64,000 bases of DNA from NCBI GenBank assembly GCA_021018815.1, contig JAITYX010000022.1, positions 496,001 to 560,000 of the forward strand, read 5' to 3'. Shown here piece after piece: positions 23,053-32,964 of this stretch. The stretch's first letter is position 1, and every line of letters starts with the position of its first letter. The position numbers and the translations under genes are program-made. Source of the DNA: Talinum fruticosum (Eukaryota; Streptophyta; Magnoliopsida; Caryophyllales; Talinaceae). Below the pieces are notes generated by a model. The model was not told the origin of the DNA. It made no database searches and saw only the letters and a program-made list of their open reading frames with translations.

Positions 23053-23331
23053 TTATACTCGTAGGTGCCACGTCATTTAAAAAGTGCCAAGCACATTATT
23101 TTTTTTAAGATAAAAAATTTAAATATCCTATTGTAACTAATTTATTAACTGATTTAGATTTTTAAAAGAAATTGTTAGCAAATTATTATAAATAAAAAAA
23201 CAGAATATCCTATTGTAATTGATTTATCCTATATGTTTTTTTTATTAATTTCCTTTCATCACATGATAAATTCCAGTTTATATATTTTTTAAATTATTAG
23301 ATTATTTGTAAATTAAAGGTAGAGTGTTCAA

Positions 23332-23473
23332 TCTATACACTATATAATGCTAATCTTTTCAAATTTTGAAATGTTGCAACTAGAGTGAATTAAGGAGTTT
23401 CATCCAATAAAAAAATAAATAATTTATCATTTAAAAAAAAGTTTCCACTCATCTATGGACTCTAATAATAATC

Positions 23474-23535
<62 letters not shown>

Positions 23536-23663
23536 CTATACACTATATAATGCCAATCTTTTCAAATTTTAAAATGCTGCAACCAGAGTGAATTAAGGAG
23601 TTTCGTCCAATAAAAAAAATAATTTATCATTTAAAAAATAAGTTTCCACTCAGCTATGGACTC

Positions 23664-23742
<79 letters not shown>

Positions 23743-23879
23743 CTATATCTATATACTATATAATAGTAATCTTTTCAAAAGTATGACATGGCAGCATGAG
23801 AGTGAATTAAGGAGTTTCGTCCAATAAAAAATAAATAATTTATCATTTAAAAAATAAGTTTCCACTCATCTATGGACTC

Positions 23880-23913
<34 letters not shown>

Positions 23914-24078
23914 CATCATCATCATCATAATGATAATAATCTATATCTATATACTATATAATAGCAATCTTTTCAAAAGTATGACATGGCAGCATGAGAG
24001 TGAATTAAGGAGTTTCATCCAATAAAAAAATAAATAATTTATCATTTAAAAAATAAGTTTCCACTCATCTATGGACTC

Positions 24079-24140
<62 letters not shown>

Positions 24141-24155
24141 GAAATAATAATAATC

Positions 24156-24186
<31 letters not shown>

Positions 24187-24275
24187 TCATAATAATCATA
24201 ATCATAATAATCATAATGATAATAATACTAATAATAATAATAACAATAACAATAATAATAACTATAATAGTAGTA

Positions 24276-24337
<62 letters not shown>

Positions 24338-24350
24338 CATAATCATAATG

Positions 24351-24385
<35 letters not shown>

Positions 24386-24392
24386 CATAATC

Positions 24393-24426
<34 letters not shown>

Positions 24427-24484
24427 TAATAATAATAATAACAATAATAATAATAATAATAATAATAATAATCATAATAATAAC

Positions 24485-24535
<51 letters not shown>

Positions 24536-24840
24536 CTATGCAATATATAATAGTAGTATTTTCAAATTGGTCAAATATTGTAATGGGAGTGATTGTAAGA
24601 GATTAGGGTATCCATTAAATATGAGTCCTTGATGTAAATAATTAAATAAATAAATAATATAATTTATTAAAAAAAATCCTTTTATAAGTGAACTATCCTC
24701 CTCCTTTTTTTTGTGTGATAATACAGTCTCATTAGTTTTTTTCTCCTTCATATATTGAAATAAATCTATACAATATATAATAGTAATCTTTTTAAATAGG
24801 CTAAATACTACAACAAGAGTGATTGTAGGACATTGGCCTA
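23332..24840 (+). repeat. Tandem array of Helitron 5' heads alternating with (TAA)n tracts
   Basis: The unit is TCTATA..CTATATAAT(A)G(C/T)AATCTTTTCAAA, then a (C/T)AGAGTGAATTAAGGAGTTT(C) block, then CCAATAAAA..TAAATAATTTATCATTTAAAAAA. GTTTCCACTC(A)..CTATGGACTC and finally (TAA)n close the unit. Four near-complete copies begin at 23,332, 23,535, 23,742 and 23,940. Two divergent heads lie at 24,535 and 24,765. Units of about 200 bp differ mainly in the number of TAA repeats. The array looks like stepwise tandem duplication. Confidence 0.85.
24078..24535. repeat. Long (TAA)n microsatellite with interruptions
   Basis: About 458 bases consist almost wholly of TAA triplets with CAT, GAT, AAC and TAGTAG interruptions. 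Smaller tracts of the same kind lie at about 23,462-23,534, 23,663-23,741 and 23,880-23,939. Open frames read as poly-Asn on one strand and poly-Ile on the other and are artefacts. Confidence 0.95.
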
Positions 24841-27613
24841 GTCTCAACCATAAAAATTATTTGTTCATTAAAAATAAGTCATTGATGTAAATAATTAAAT
24901 AAACGATAAAATTCATCGAAAGGAAAAAAAATCCCTTTAAAAGTTGACTGTATCAAGCTAATATTGGATCTCTTTGCTGAAAAATAAATAAATAATATTA
25001 TAAAATTATTTAATCTAAATCAAAAAATTAAACAGTAAATAATTAGCCTTATTAATTTTAAAAAATATAAAACATAAAATAAAACCAAATTAAGCAGAAA
25101 TTTAATAAATAAAAATTACAGAAAATTATATAATGAACTAAACTAAAAATCTGGATAGAATTAAAAACATAAATACTTTTTTAAATTTTTCCGAAAAATT
25201 AAACACAATTAAAATAGAAAAACAAAAACATAATCTAAAATAGAAAGTTAAACAAATAATCAATTACACTACAATACATATGAAAATAAATAATTAAATT
25301 AACTAGAATATTCAAACTATTTTTGGACCGAAACATACACTAAAAACCTAAAATTAAAATACAAAAATTAAATTTATAAATTTATTAAATTAAAAACTTA
25401 CTTTAACCTAAATTAGAAAATAAATCAAAAAAATAATTAAATTAATCATAAAAACTAAGAAAATTAATACTAAGATATTAATACTCTAATTAAACCCTAT
25501 AATAATATAAAAAATAAAATTAACCAAAGAAAACTAATTTAATCCAACTTCTAACAATTTGACTAAAAATAACAAAAATAAATAGAAAAATAATCTGAAA
25601 ATTAAAATATATTAGGACTCAAAATAAAATTTAATATAAAATGACTGAGATATCTATCCTATTATCAATCAATGTAATTGGTGATAAACAAAAATTCAAT
25701 GTAATTCATTCTCACGTTAATTATTAGTAAAAACCCGTGAAAAAATAAAAATATATATATTGATGACAAAAAGTATATTGAATGATTTTAAAGAAGGGAT
25801 GTAATTAAGAGTAATTTTATTTAAGATAAATTATAGAATGATATTTTAAAAAATAATTAAAGGATATTCTATTGTTTTTAACGGTGTTAAGGTTAATTCA
25901 CCAATATTTTTAACCTAAAAAGTATAATTTATATTATTTCAAATTTTGGTTTGATTTTTTTACATTTGAGAATCACAAATTACGTTTTTTTTTCCCTTGT
26001 GACTTCAAATTGTGACTCGACTGAAATCTAATGAGATAACTATCAAAGTGAACAATATATACTTAATTATATATATTTTTGGGTGGATGAATAAGATATT
26101 TCATTAGATGAGAAAATTTGTTCTTCCTTTCTACTAAAAAATAAAATATATATTGTAAAGATGTAAAAATAGCTTCTGTCATTGTTTGATTTATTAATTT
26201 GCTATGAAGATGTGGTTGAGGTGACTAAAGAATATGGTATCGGTTTCAAACTAATTTTTAATTAGTGGCTTTATGTTTTGAAAGTGATTGAATCAACAAG
26301 GGTCATTCAATTGGAGGAGGTCTGCAATGATTAAGGTATGAGTTTAACTACTTATTTTATAATTTTTAATTTTTAGTGTGTAATTTTTTGTCTAATTTGA
26401 TTTGTTTGGATCATGAGTTTCTCTGTCTTTCCACTTACTTTTTAATTTTGTGTCTATTCTATCATTTTCAAAATACAACATGCATCTACGCTTTTACCAT
26501 ACTTATATTATGTGTGAAAATGGTATGAGTTGACAAATATTTCACACACTAAATAAGTCGGATGAGAGTTGTCTTTAACCACATACTTATATCCAAAGAA
26601 AACAACATCACTCGCCATACTTATATCTATGGACATATTACCCCTTAAGCGAGTCATTTTTTTTCCTATTATCGGCTTGCGCTTGAAGCAACTTCTACCA
26701 CCGATATAGACACTTAGTTTGTCACCGGTTAAGCTACAAAATTATTTTTGAAATTAACTAGGGTTAATTAAAATATATTAATTTTTTTACTCTTTATGTC
26801 ATGTTTTTCTCTCGAAAGGATAGGGGTTAGGTGAACGCGGTTGCCCTAACATAGATTTGCCTCCGGATTAAAAATACTTAGTTCTTCTTCAAATTAGAGT
26901 TCTGTTCATTAAGGTGAATTTTTTCAGTTTTATTTTATTTTACTTTTCTTTAAACAACATTAAGAAAAAAAGATATAAAGCGGGCACATGTGAAATTTAC
27001 TGATTAAGCGTGAAAATAAGAGGAAAACGAGATTAGACTTTGAGATTTGAGGTTTATTTCTTATTTTGATTTTTTCAATATATTGGACATTGTGCTATAA
27101 AAGAGCAAGAAATCAAAAATTTGCATAAAAATATTTCCTTTATGTGTTTAATTTTTATAAAAATTCTTTTCAATTATTTTTTAAAAAATTTCTTTTTGAT
27201 TGTAAGTTTAGTATTTGACTTATATGATTATCATAAATTGTCCAATGCGAAAAAAATTCTTTTTATGTATTTCAATTATCTCAAAATAATTGTCACGCTT
27301 ATTATCTCGTCACGCTTATTATCCATGCTAAATAATTATTTTTCAATAGATGTAAATCACCACTCTTAATATACATGGATATACCTTAATAGGTTAGTAC
27401 CACTCTTACAAGAGTGGTTATATTTTTCCACATTATTATGTGTGAAAATGATTTCGAGCAACTCATTTTTGCTTATTTTTCCGCCACACTCAATCATATG
27501 TAATTAGATAAGGGTGGAAGTATACCATATGATGATTGTAGCATTTTCGATTATTAATCTCATTTATTAAATGTAGTTATTAAATATTTACTTTTTAGTT
27601 CATAACTTATTAA
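24841..27613. other. Helitron interior, no coding content
   Basis: About 2.8 kb of very AT-rich sequence holds only short chance frames. There are no rolling-circle replication initiator or helicase motifs and no captured exon that I recognise. 26,560-26,900 is less AT-rich but has no recognisable reading frame. Confidence 0.5.
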
Positions 27614-27655
27614 GGAGTATTACATTACTCCGTGCATAGCACGGGTCCAAACTAG

Positions 27656-29340
27656 TAAGATTTAATTGCAATCATTTTCTTACAATTTTTTATCGAAGTC
27701 ACCAATGATAATCGTGTGAATGTTTTACTTTAATTGTTCATACATCATGTTAACTTGTTCATTATGTTACACGTATTTGTTCATGAGTTATATGATAATT
27801 GTTCACTGGTAATTGTTATTCGGTCAATGTGAAATTATTTGTCCCGGATTAATCAAATATTAATACTTTAAGTGAATAATTCATTTGCTCCAAATGAACA
27901 AATATATATATACATATTTCGTTGAGCAAATCGACCTTTTGCGGTTAATAAAATATATCATTACGAGTGAACAAATAAATATATGTACATGAACAAATTG
28001 TAGGCTACTTGATGAACAAATCGCAATTTCTTATGAATAAATATACTATCTTACATGAAATGCACACGTTTTTTGGTTAGTCTTTCTCGTGAAATTTCTT
28101 CTATTTTTGAAGGATGGATTGTTTTTTTACGACAATGTTTGCTCCTCATCATAATCTTCCTCAATTGAACATGTTTCCTAGTTGACAATTTCAATTTGAG
28201 TAGGCTCGGGATCTCGTGTTTGAGGTTCCTCGTCTAATACAACTTAACAATTTAGTTATCATTGTCATGAATAATGAACTACTATATTCATGAACAAAAA
28301 AATTAAAAATAATGAAAAAAAGTTTGCTTAATGAACAATTTAACATAAGAAAATGAACTTTTTAACATGGAAAAATGAACAGATATTCAATGAACAAAAT
28401 ACTTTAAAATAATGAACAAATAGTATATATGGATGAACAAGTACAACATAAGACAACGAACAATCAAAATTCAATGGTTGAACATTTTAACATGGGAAAA
28501 TAAACATATATATTAGAACCAAAATCTTGGTGAACAAAATAGTATAAAACAATGAACAAATAGTATTAATGGATGAATAATACAATTACATGTTGCTGAA
28601 CAAATTATCTATATATGTGTAAACATTTACCCCATACCCCATATTAGCAACAGGTCAAATATTAAGGAAATTAATCGATGTTGATGAAAAGCACCATACA
28701 ATGTAAATATCATCGAAATTAACCAATTCTTATACATGTAAATTAACTAAAGTGTAAGTATATTTCACCACACAAGAGATTATATTTTTTTTACTTATGT
28801 AGCGGATTGTTTGCTCTTTACTTCGCTCCTCAATCGCTAATTACCACCGAATTTTGAAAGAGGATCGACGGTTTTCGCTAAATAGTGGGTGAGGATGGAT
28901 GGTTTTCGTTAAAGAAGATGAGCGAAATGCACAACTCGACGACGTGAACAAGAAAGAAGAGTTTATTGGTCGAAATTCAGGCGATCGTTGAGGAAAACCA
29001 CGAGGATGAGCGGCGTGAGAGGGAGGTTACGAGGACAAGCTGGTGGGGAGAGAAAATCGCGACGGAAATTAAGAGATTGAAGTGAAAGAGAGACGTGGAA
29101 AACCGATTTTGAAAATAACATGAGAAGGCAATCGGATACTCGAATTTAAGTAGTTAATCCTGAAAAGTACTCTAATGATAAAAAAATTATACATAATATA
29201 TTTTTTCCACATCAGTGTGGGAATATATACTCCCGCCTTCAACATTGTCATATTGAGCAATGGGGATGCTCTTAATGTGGAGAGTTTGATCCAACCTCCA
29301 ATATTGTAGAAGCGATCCACGGTCCTCCAACCACTACGGT
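27656..29340. repeat. Region dense in TGAACAAA words, possible subterminal repeats of a DNA transposon
   Basis: From 27,720 to 27,810 the inverse word TTGTTCA occurs four times. From about 27,890 to 28,615 the forward word TGAACAA(A) occurs more than a dozen times (for example near 27,893, 27,968, 27,990, 28,012, 28,284, 28,335, 28,393, 28,422 and 28,543). Clusters of one short word in two orientations are typical of transposase-binding subterminal repeats in CACTA, hAT and Mutator elements. No terminal inverted repeat was found to bound it. The segment ends near a GGGGATGCTCTTA motif (29,260-29,273) reminiscent of a Tourist-type MITE end. Confidence 0.45.
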
Positions 29341-29834
29341 CCAACACTACCTTTTTCTTTCTTTTTTTCTTTTGAGGGGTGATTATTATGGCATATTCCT
29401 TTGCACATTAGTCATTTAATAACATTAATAGCTCACAGATGCTACTAACTGCTATTATAATTAGTCTTAGCCATTAACTATATATTCTAACTGTTAATTG
29501 CTACCATAATTATAAATATTATATTGTAGCACTAGATGTACCGTTTCCGGATAAAAAAAATTGTAATTCAATATTTTGATATGTATCGAGCGATACCGAG
29601 TCTATAATGGCAAATTTATCTCGACACCATTTAAAAAAGGGTTTTTCTATAATGTGCCCTCAGGGCATATTTGAAGAAGGAATCTACATTTCATATTTCC
29701 CCTTAAAATGTCCATTTAATTCTCAAATTGGGGGTAATACTCTCACCTAACCCTTCCTATTCTCTCTTCTCACCCCCACTGTGTGCCATTAACCACCGTT
29801 TTAGTCTCCTTTCTTGCTTCTCTCTCTTTGACTA

Positions 29835-31300
29835 AGGATAGAAATGTTACCCGAACCCGAAAAACCCGACCCGAGCTCACTCCATTTATAATAGGTTTAG
29901 GTATGAAAAAGTGAAAAAAAAACCGTGGTATAGGACGTGTAGGGAAATAACGGGTTTGGCTATAGGTATGGGCAGGGTATAGGGTTCACTCGCCCGCATC
30001 TCGCGCCCGGCCTGTACTCGTACCCGATTTATTTTAATATGATAATATTATTTAAAAAATCGATGGCCTTGTCAATTATCATATGAGGATGAACAAAAAC
30101 AAAAATACTTAAAACTTCATAACTAAATTGGAATTTTCCTATTACTAAAAATGACTTCATCCACATGGGGACAAAATATTAGGATGATTTTTATATTTTT
30201 TCGTACAATATTCCTACAACCTATGGATATGTCAACGTTAGGGATGACAACGGGCGGGGATTCCCTATCCCGACAGGGCCCCAACTCGAGCCGGAGAAAA
30301 ATCTTAGCCCCAAATGGAGAATGGGGCAGGAGCAAAATCACTCCTTAGGTGGGGACAGAGACGCCAGACGGGGTTGGAAGGAAAATTTTGGCCCCATTCC
30401 CTGCCTCGTTCCCCGTGTCAACTTTAGTAAAATTTGTATGTAAGGGTATTTACGTAATATAAATCTTCTAACACTAGCTATAAATGCTAACTATTAGCCA
30501 CCTTTTCCATTGTACTCTCTATCCTCTTCAATCCATCCTCCTCTCTATCTCTAAACATCTAGACTGCTTCATCCCAGTTATTTAGATTTGGAAATACACT
30601 CCACGTACTCTCTCTCTCTCTCTCTCTCTCTAAGCATCTGAAGAAGCATCTGAAAGAAACTTGACAACCTTACTCCATCTCTATTTAATCTTCTTCATGC
30701 TAAGTGGTAAAGCCAAGTCTTCCACTACAGAGTCACCATCTTAAACACCATTAACAACCCTTAAAATGGAGGTGATGATGGTAGATTGAAAATTATGCTT
30801 ACTATACCGAATCCTAATTTTTTTAAATTTATTTTTCAATTATGTAAATCAAATTTTCTTATCTATTGTTTCAATAGTGGTATGTGAACAAAATTTTGAT
30901 GGAGTTTTGAATTTTGTTATTTTATTTTTGGTTTAAATTAGTCGAATTCAAATTAAGTTAAGTATTTATTAATGGGGAATGGGGACCCACCGAGGACGAG
31001 GACAGAAAAAGTTTCTTCCGCCGAAGTGGGAGTGAGGACAAGGAGGGGTTTAGACAGTGGGGACGGGGATGGGAGGGTATCCCCATGCTCCGACCCACCC
31101 TGTTGCCATCCCTAGTTAATATGGGTGTTTTTTCTCATCCATGTTGAAATCGAAGACCCAACAAAAATTTAATGGGTGTAGGTAGGGTATAGGTTTTCAA
31201 AATTCAATGAGTATAGGTCGGGTACGTGTACAATTTCTTGAAATGGGTATGGATGCAGGTACATTTCCACTCAACTCTGCCCTATTTCCATCCCTATCCT
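29835..31300. mobile_element. Possible middle inverted-repeat element nested in the outer one
   Basis: The left end AGGATAGAAATGTTACCCG and the reverse complement of the right end AGGATAGGGATGGAAATAG are weakly similar. Internally both sides carry mirror-image GGGTATAGG/CCTATACCC and CCCGACC/GGTCGGG words. This is the usual look of the plant elements that start GGGATGGAAA and contain strings of ACCCGAACCCG. The match is weak and has no target duplication, so it is tentative. Confidence 0.35.
30239..31114. mobile_element. Inner hAT-like non-autonomous element
   Basis: The left end TAGGGATGACAACGGGCGGG and the reverse complement of the right end TAGGGATGGCAACAGGGTGG are clear inverted repeats of a widespread plant type. 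Flanking 8-mers are GTCAACGT (30,231-30,238) and GTTAATAT (31,115-31,122). They differ at three positions, all transitions (C/T, C/T, G/A), as expected for an 8-bp hAT target duplication decayed by cytosine deamination. The interior includes a (CT)n run at about 30,608-30,631. There is no transposase. Confidence 0.65.
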
Positions 31301-31902
31301 CGACCCGTGGGTGGAGCTATCATGGTCGCCAAAAATCCATGTTTTCCCATGGTTGGGTTTACCCTGCCTTTCTTGTCTCTCCTTCTTCCCCTGGGTGTCA
31401 TTTGAGTTGAAGGAAAAACGCTTCGATTGGGCTGGTATGTGAATCAACTAGGTTCACTGGCGGCTAGAGAGTTCCAATTGGAGTTTGACGACAATCGATA
31501 ACCCAAGTGCTGGTTGTTTTGTGGTTAGTTAGCGTTGAATATGGTCTTCCTGACGAACAAAAGAGATGGAGTGTGACAGGAGAATGTCGATCCAGACCAA
31601 TAATGATCGGAACTTACCTCACCGGCAAATGGTGAACCTTAATGGAGATTTGACTCCCACCGACGAGGCTTACGTTGGCTGCCATTGATCTAGATCACCA
31701 CTGGGCGGAGATGCTGATTGGTGGACTACATATTTTGGCTGCAACGGGAAGGTGAGGAGAGAGAATGGGGCAAGTGAGAGGATCCATTAAATACAAATTA
31801 CAATTGAAATTTGGAAAGAATTAAATATTTGAATTGAAATGTGAGAAATATTAAATACAAATTCTCCCTTAAAATGTGTCATAGGGGCACATTGTAGAAA
31901 AA

Positions 31903-32664
31903 TTCTTAATAAAAAAATAAAATCATATGAATCTGGTATAACAATATATACATTCAAGTACACTTAATTTCAATAATAAATCGAGTACAATAGTCGGTAC
32001 AATATTTATATCTTTAATTGTTAAAAAAAAAAGGAATAGCATATTACAAAAGAAGAGATTAGAAAGAAAAGAAAAAGTGGCTCCTCTACCAGGGTTTATG
32101 AGGAAGCAAGACTCAAATTGTGTTTTTTTTCCACTAGAGTAAGGATGAGAGTATGTGCATTAAAGGTATTTTCATTAGTTTATTACCCAACCTTTTAGCC
32201 CACTAAAAGAATAAGTTTAAGTATAGAATATAGTTATATTTGTGCATAGGTGTAATCGTTCAAGAGGATCGTCCTACGTAATGTAAAAGGTCAAAGGAAT
32301 ATGAAAGAAATATTTATATAAGTGATTAGTCAAAATATGAGATGCATGAAATTTACTGAAAATATAGTTTGAAATATGAGTTGATATAAATAGTACTATA
32401 GAATTAATATAGGGTAACTTTAAATTTAAATACCACACAAATTATTTTAAATAATTTAAAACTTATTTCTCTCGTTAAATTGCGTATTAAATCTTATAAA
32501 TAAATAAAAAATGTGATGGAAAATAGAATAACAAAAGTTGGATTCCCATAAATTAATTGCATAAAGACCCAACAAACGAACAAATAAAAAAAACAAAAAA
32601 CCTTCAAATCCAAATCATTAGAATTAAGAAAAACGAAAACGCATAGGGTCGCGTCCGAAGCTCT
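31903..32664. other. Promoter-side intergenic region of the ASCH-domain gene
   Basis: AT-rich DNA between the nested transposons and the ASCH-domain gene. No element ends were recognised. The transcription start of the downstream gene is probably in the last ~100 bases, where GC content rises. Confidence 0.4.
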
Positions 32665-32740
32665 ATGTTGCATTTGAGCGCCAACGGAACGATTCCGGAA
32701 TCCATCCAACGAACCCGGTCAACCAGATCTCCATTCTTGA

Positions 32741-32776
<36 letters not shown>

Positions 32777-32964
32777 AGGAAATGGAGTCAGCCCGCCTTC
32801 TCCTGAGGTGTCCCCAGTTCAGCTCAGTGGCTGCATCGAAGACCTCGTCAAACTCGTGCTTGAGTCTTCCATCAATGCGGACGACCTTGGTTTATCTGCT
32901 GAATTTTGCTCCGGCCTTCTCAGAGATGAAGATGAAGTTGTCGATGGTGATGTTAATTCTTTGA
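32665..32964 (+). other. Overlapping upstream ORF at the ASCH-domain gene
   Basis: An ATG at 32,665 opens a 99-codon frame that runs past the main ATG (32,772) in another frame and ends at 32,964 inside exon 1. It encodes an (RE)n stretch from the GA repeat and has no domain. If transcribed from upstream of 32,665 it would be an overlapping upstream ORF that could lower translation of the main frame. It is not considered a protein gene. Confidence 0.4.

Larger units (their letters stand above)
23332..27655 (+). mobile_element. Non-autonomous Helitron with multiplied 5' termini
   Basis: The 3' end is classical: a hairpin (CCGTGC, loop ATA, GCACGG, 27,630-27,644), seven bases, then CTAG (27,652-27,655) followed by T. 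The 5' end TCTATAC(A)CTATATAAT follows an A, so the insertion fits the A|T rule of Helitrons. The 5' terminus occurs six times in the same orientation (about 23,332; 23,535; 23,742; 23,940; 24,535; 24,765). Measured from the innermost head the element is ~2.9 kb; from the outermost, ~4.3 kb. The interior (about 24,900-27,600) is AT-rich with no Rep/helicase coding, so it is non-autonomous. A second perfect palindrome GGAGTA-TTACAT-TACTCC lies just before the terminal hairpin (27,614-27,631). Confidence 0.75.
29642..31902. mobile_element. Outer inverted-repeat element (Mutator-like), host of nested insertions
   Basis: The left end TTTTTCTATAATGTGCCC and the reverse complement of the right end TTTTTCTACAATGTGCCC match. 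The similarity continues, with gaps, for roughly 90 bp through AGGGCATATTT / GACACATTTT and ACATTTCATATTT / GTATTTAATATTT. Terminal repeats of this length suggest a non-autonomous Mutator-like element of ~2.26 kb. A clear 9-bp target duplication was not found. The interior has no recognised gene. Confidence 0.65.

Noticed and set aside
23332..24535. CRISPR-like array (repeats with spacers)
   Set aside because: Repeats are ~130 bp, separated by TAA microsatellite, in a plant genome; they are Helitron 5' ends, not CRISPR.
24065..24632. Open frames of ~136-159 codons encoding poly-Asn or poly-Ile
   Set aside because: They are translations of the (TAA)n microsatellite on both strands, without coding signals.
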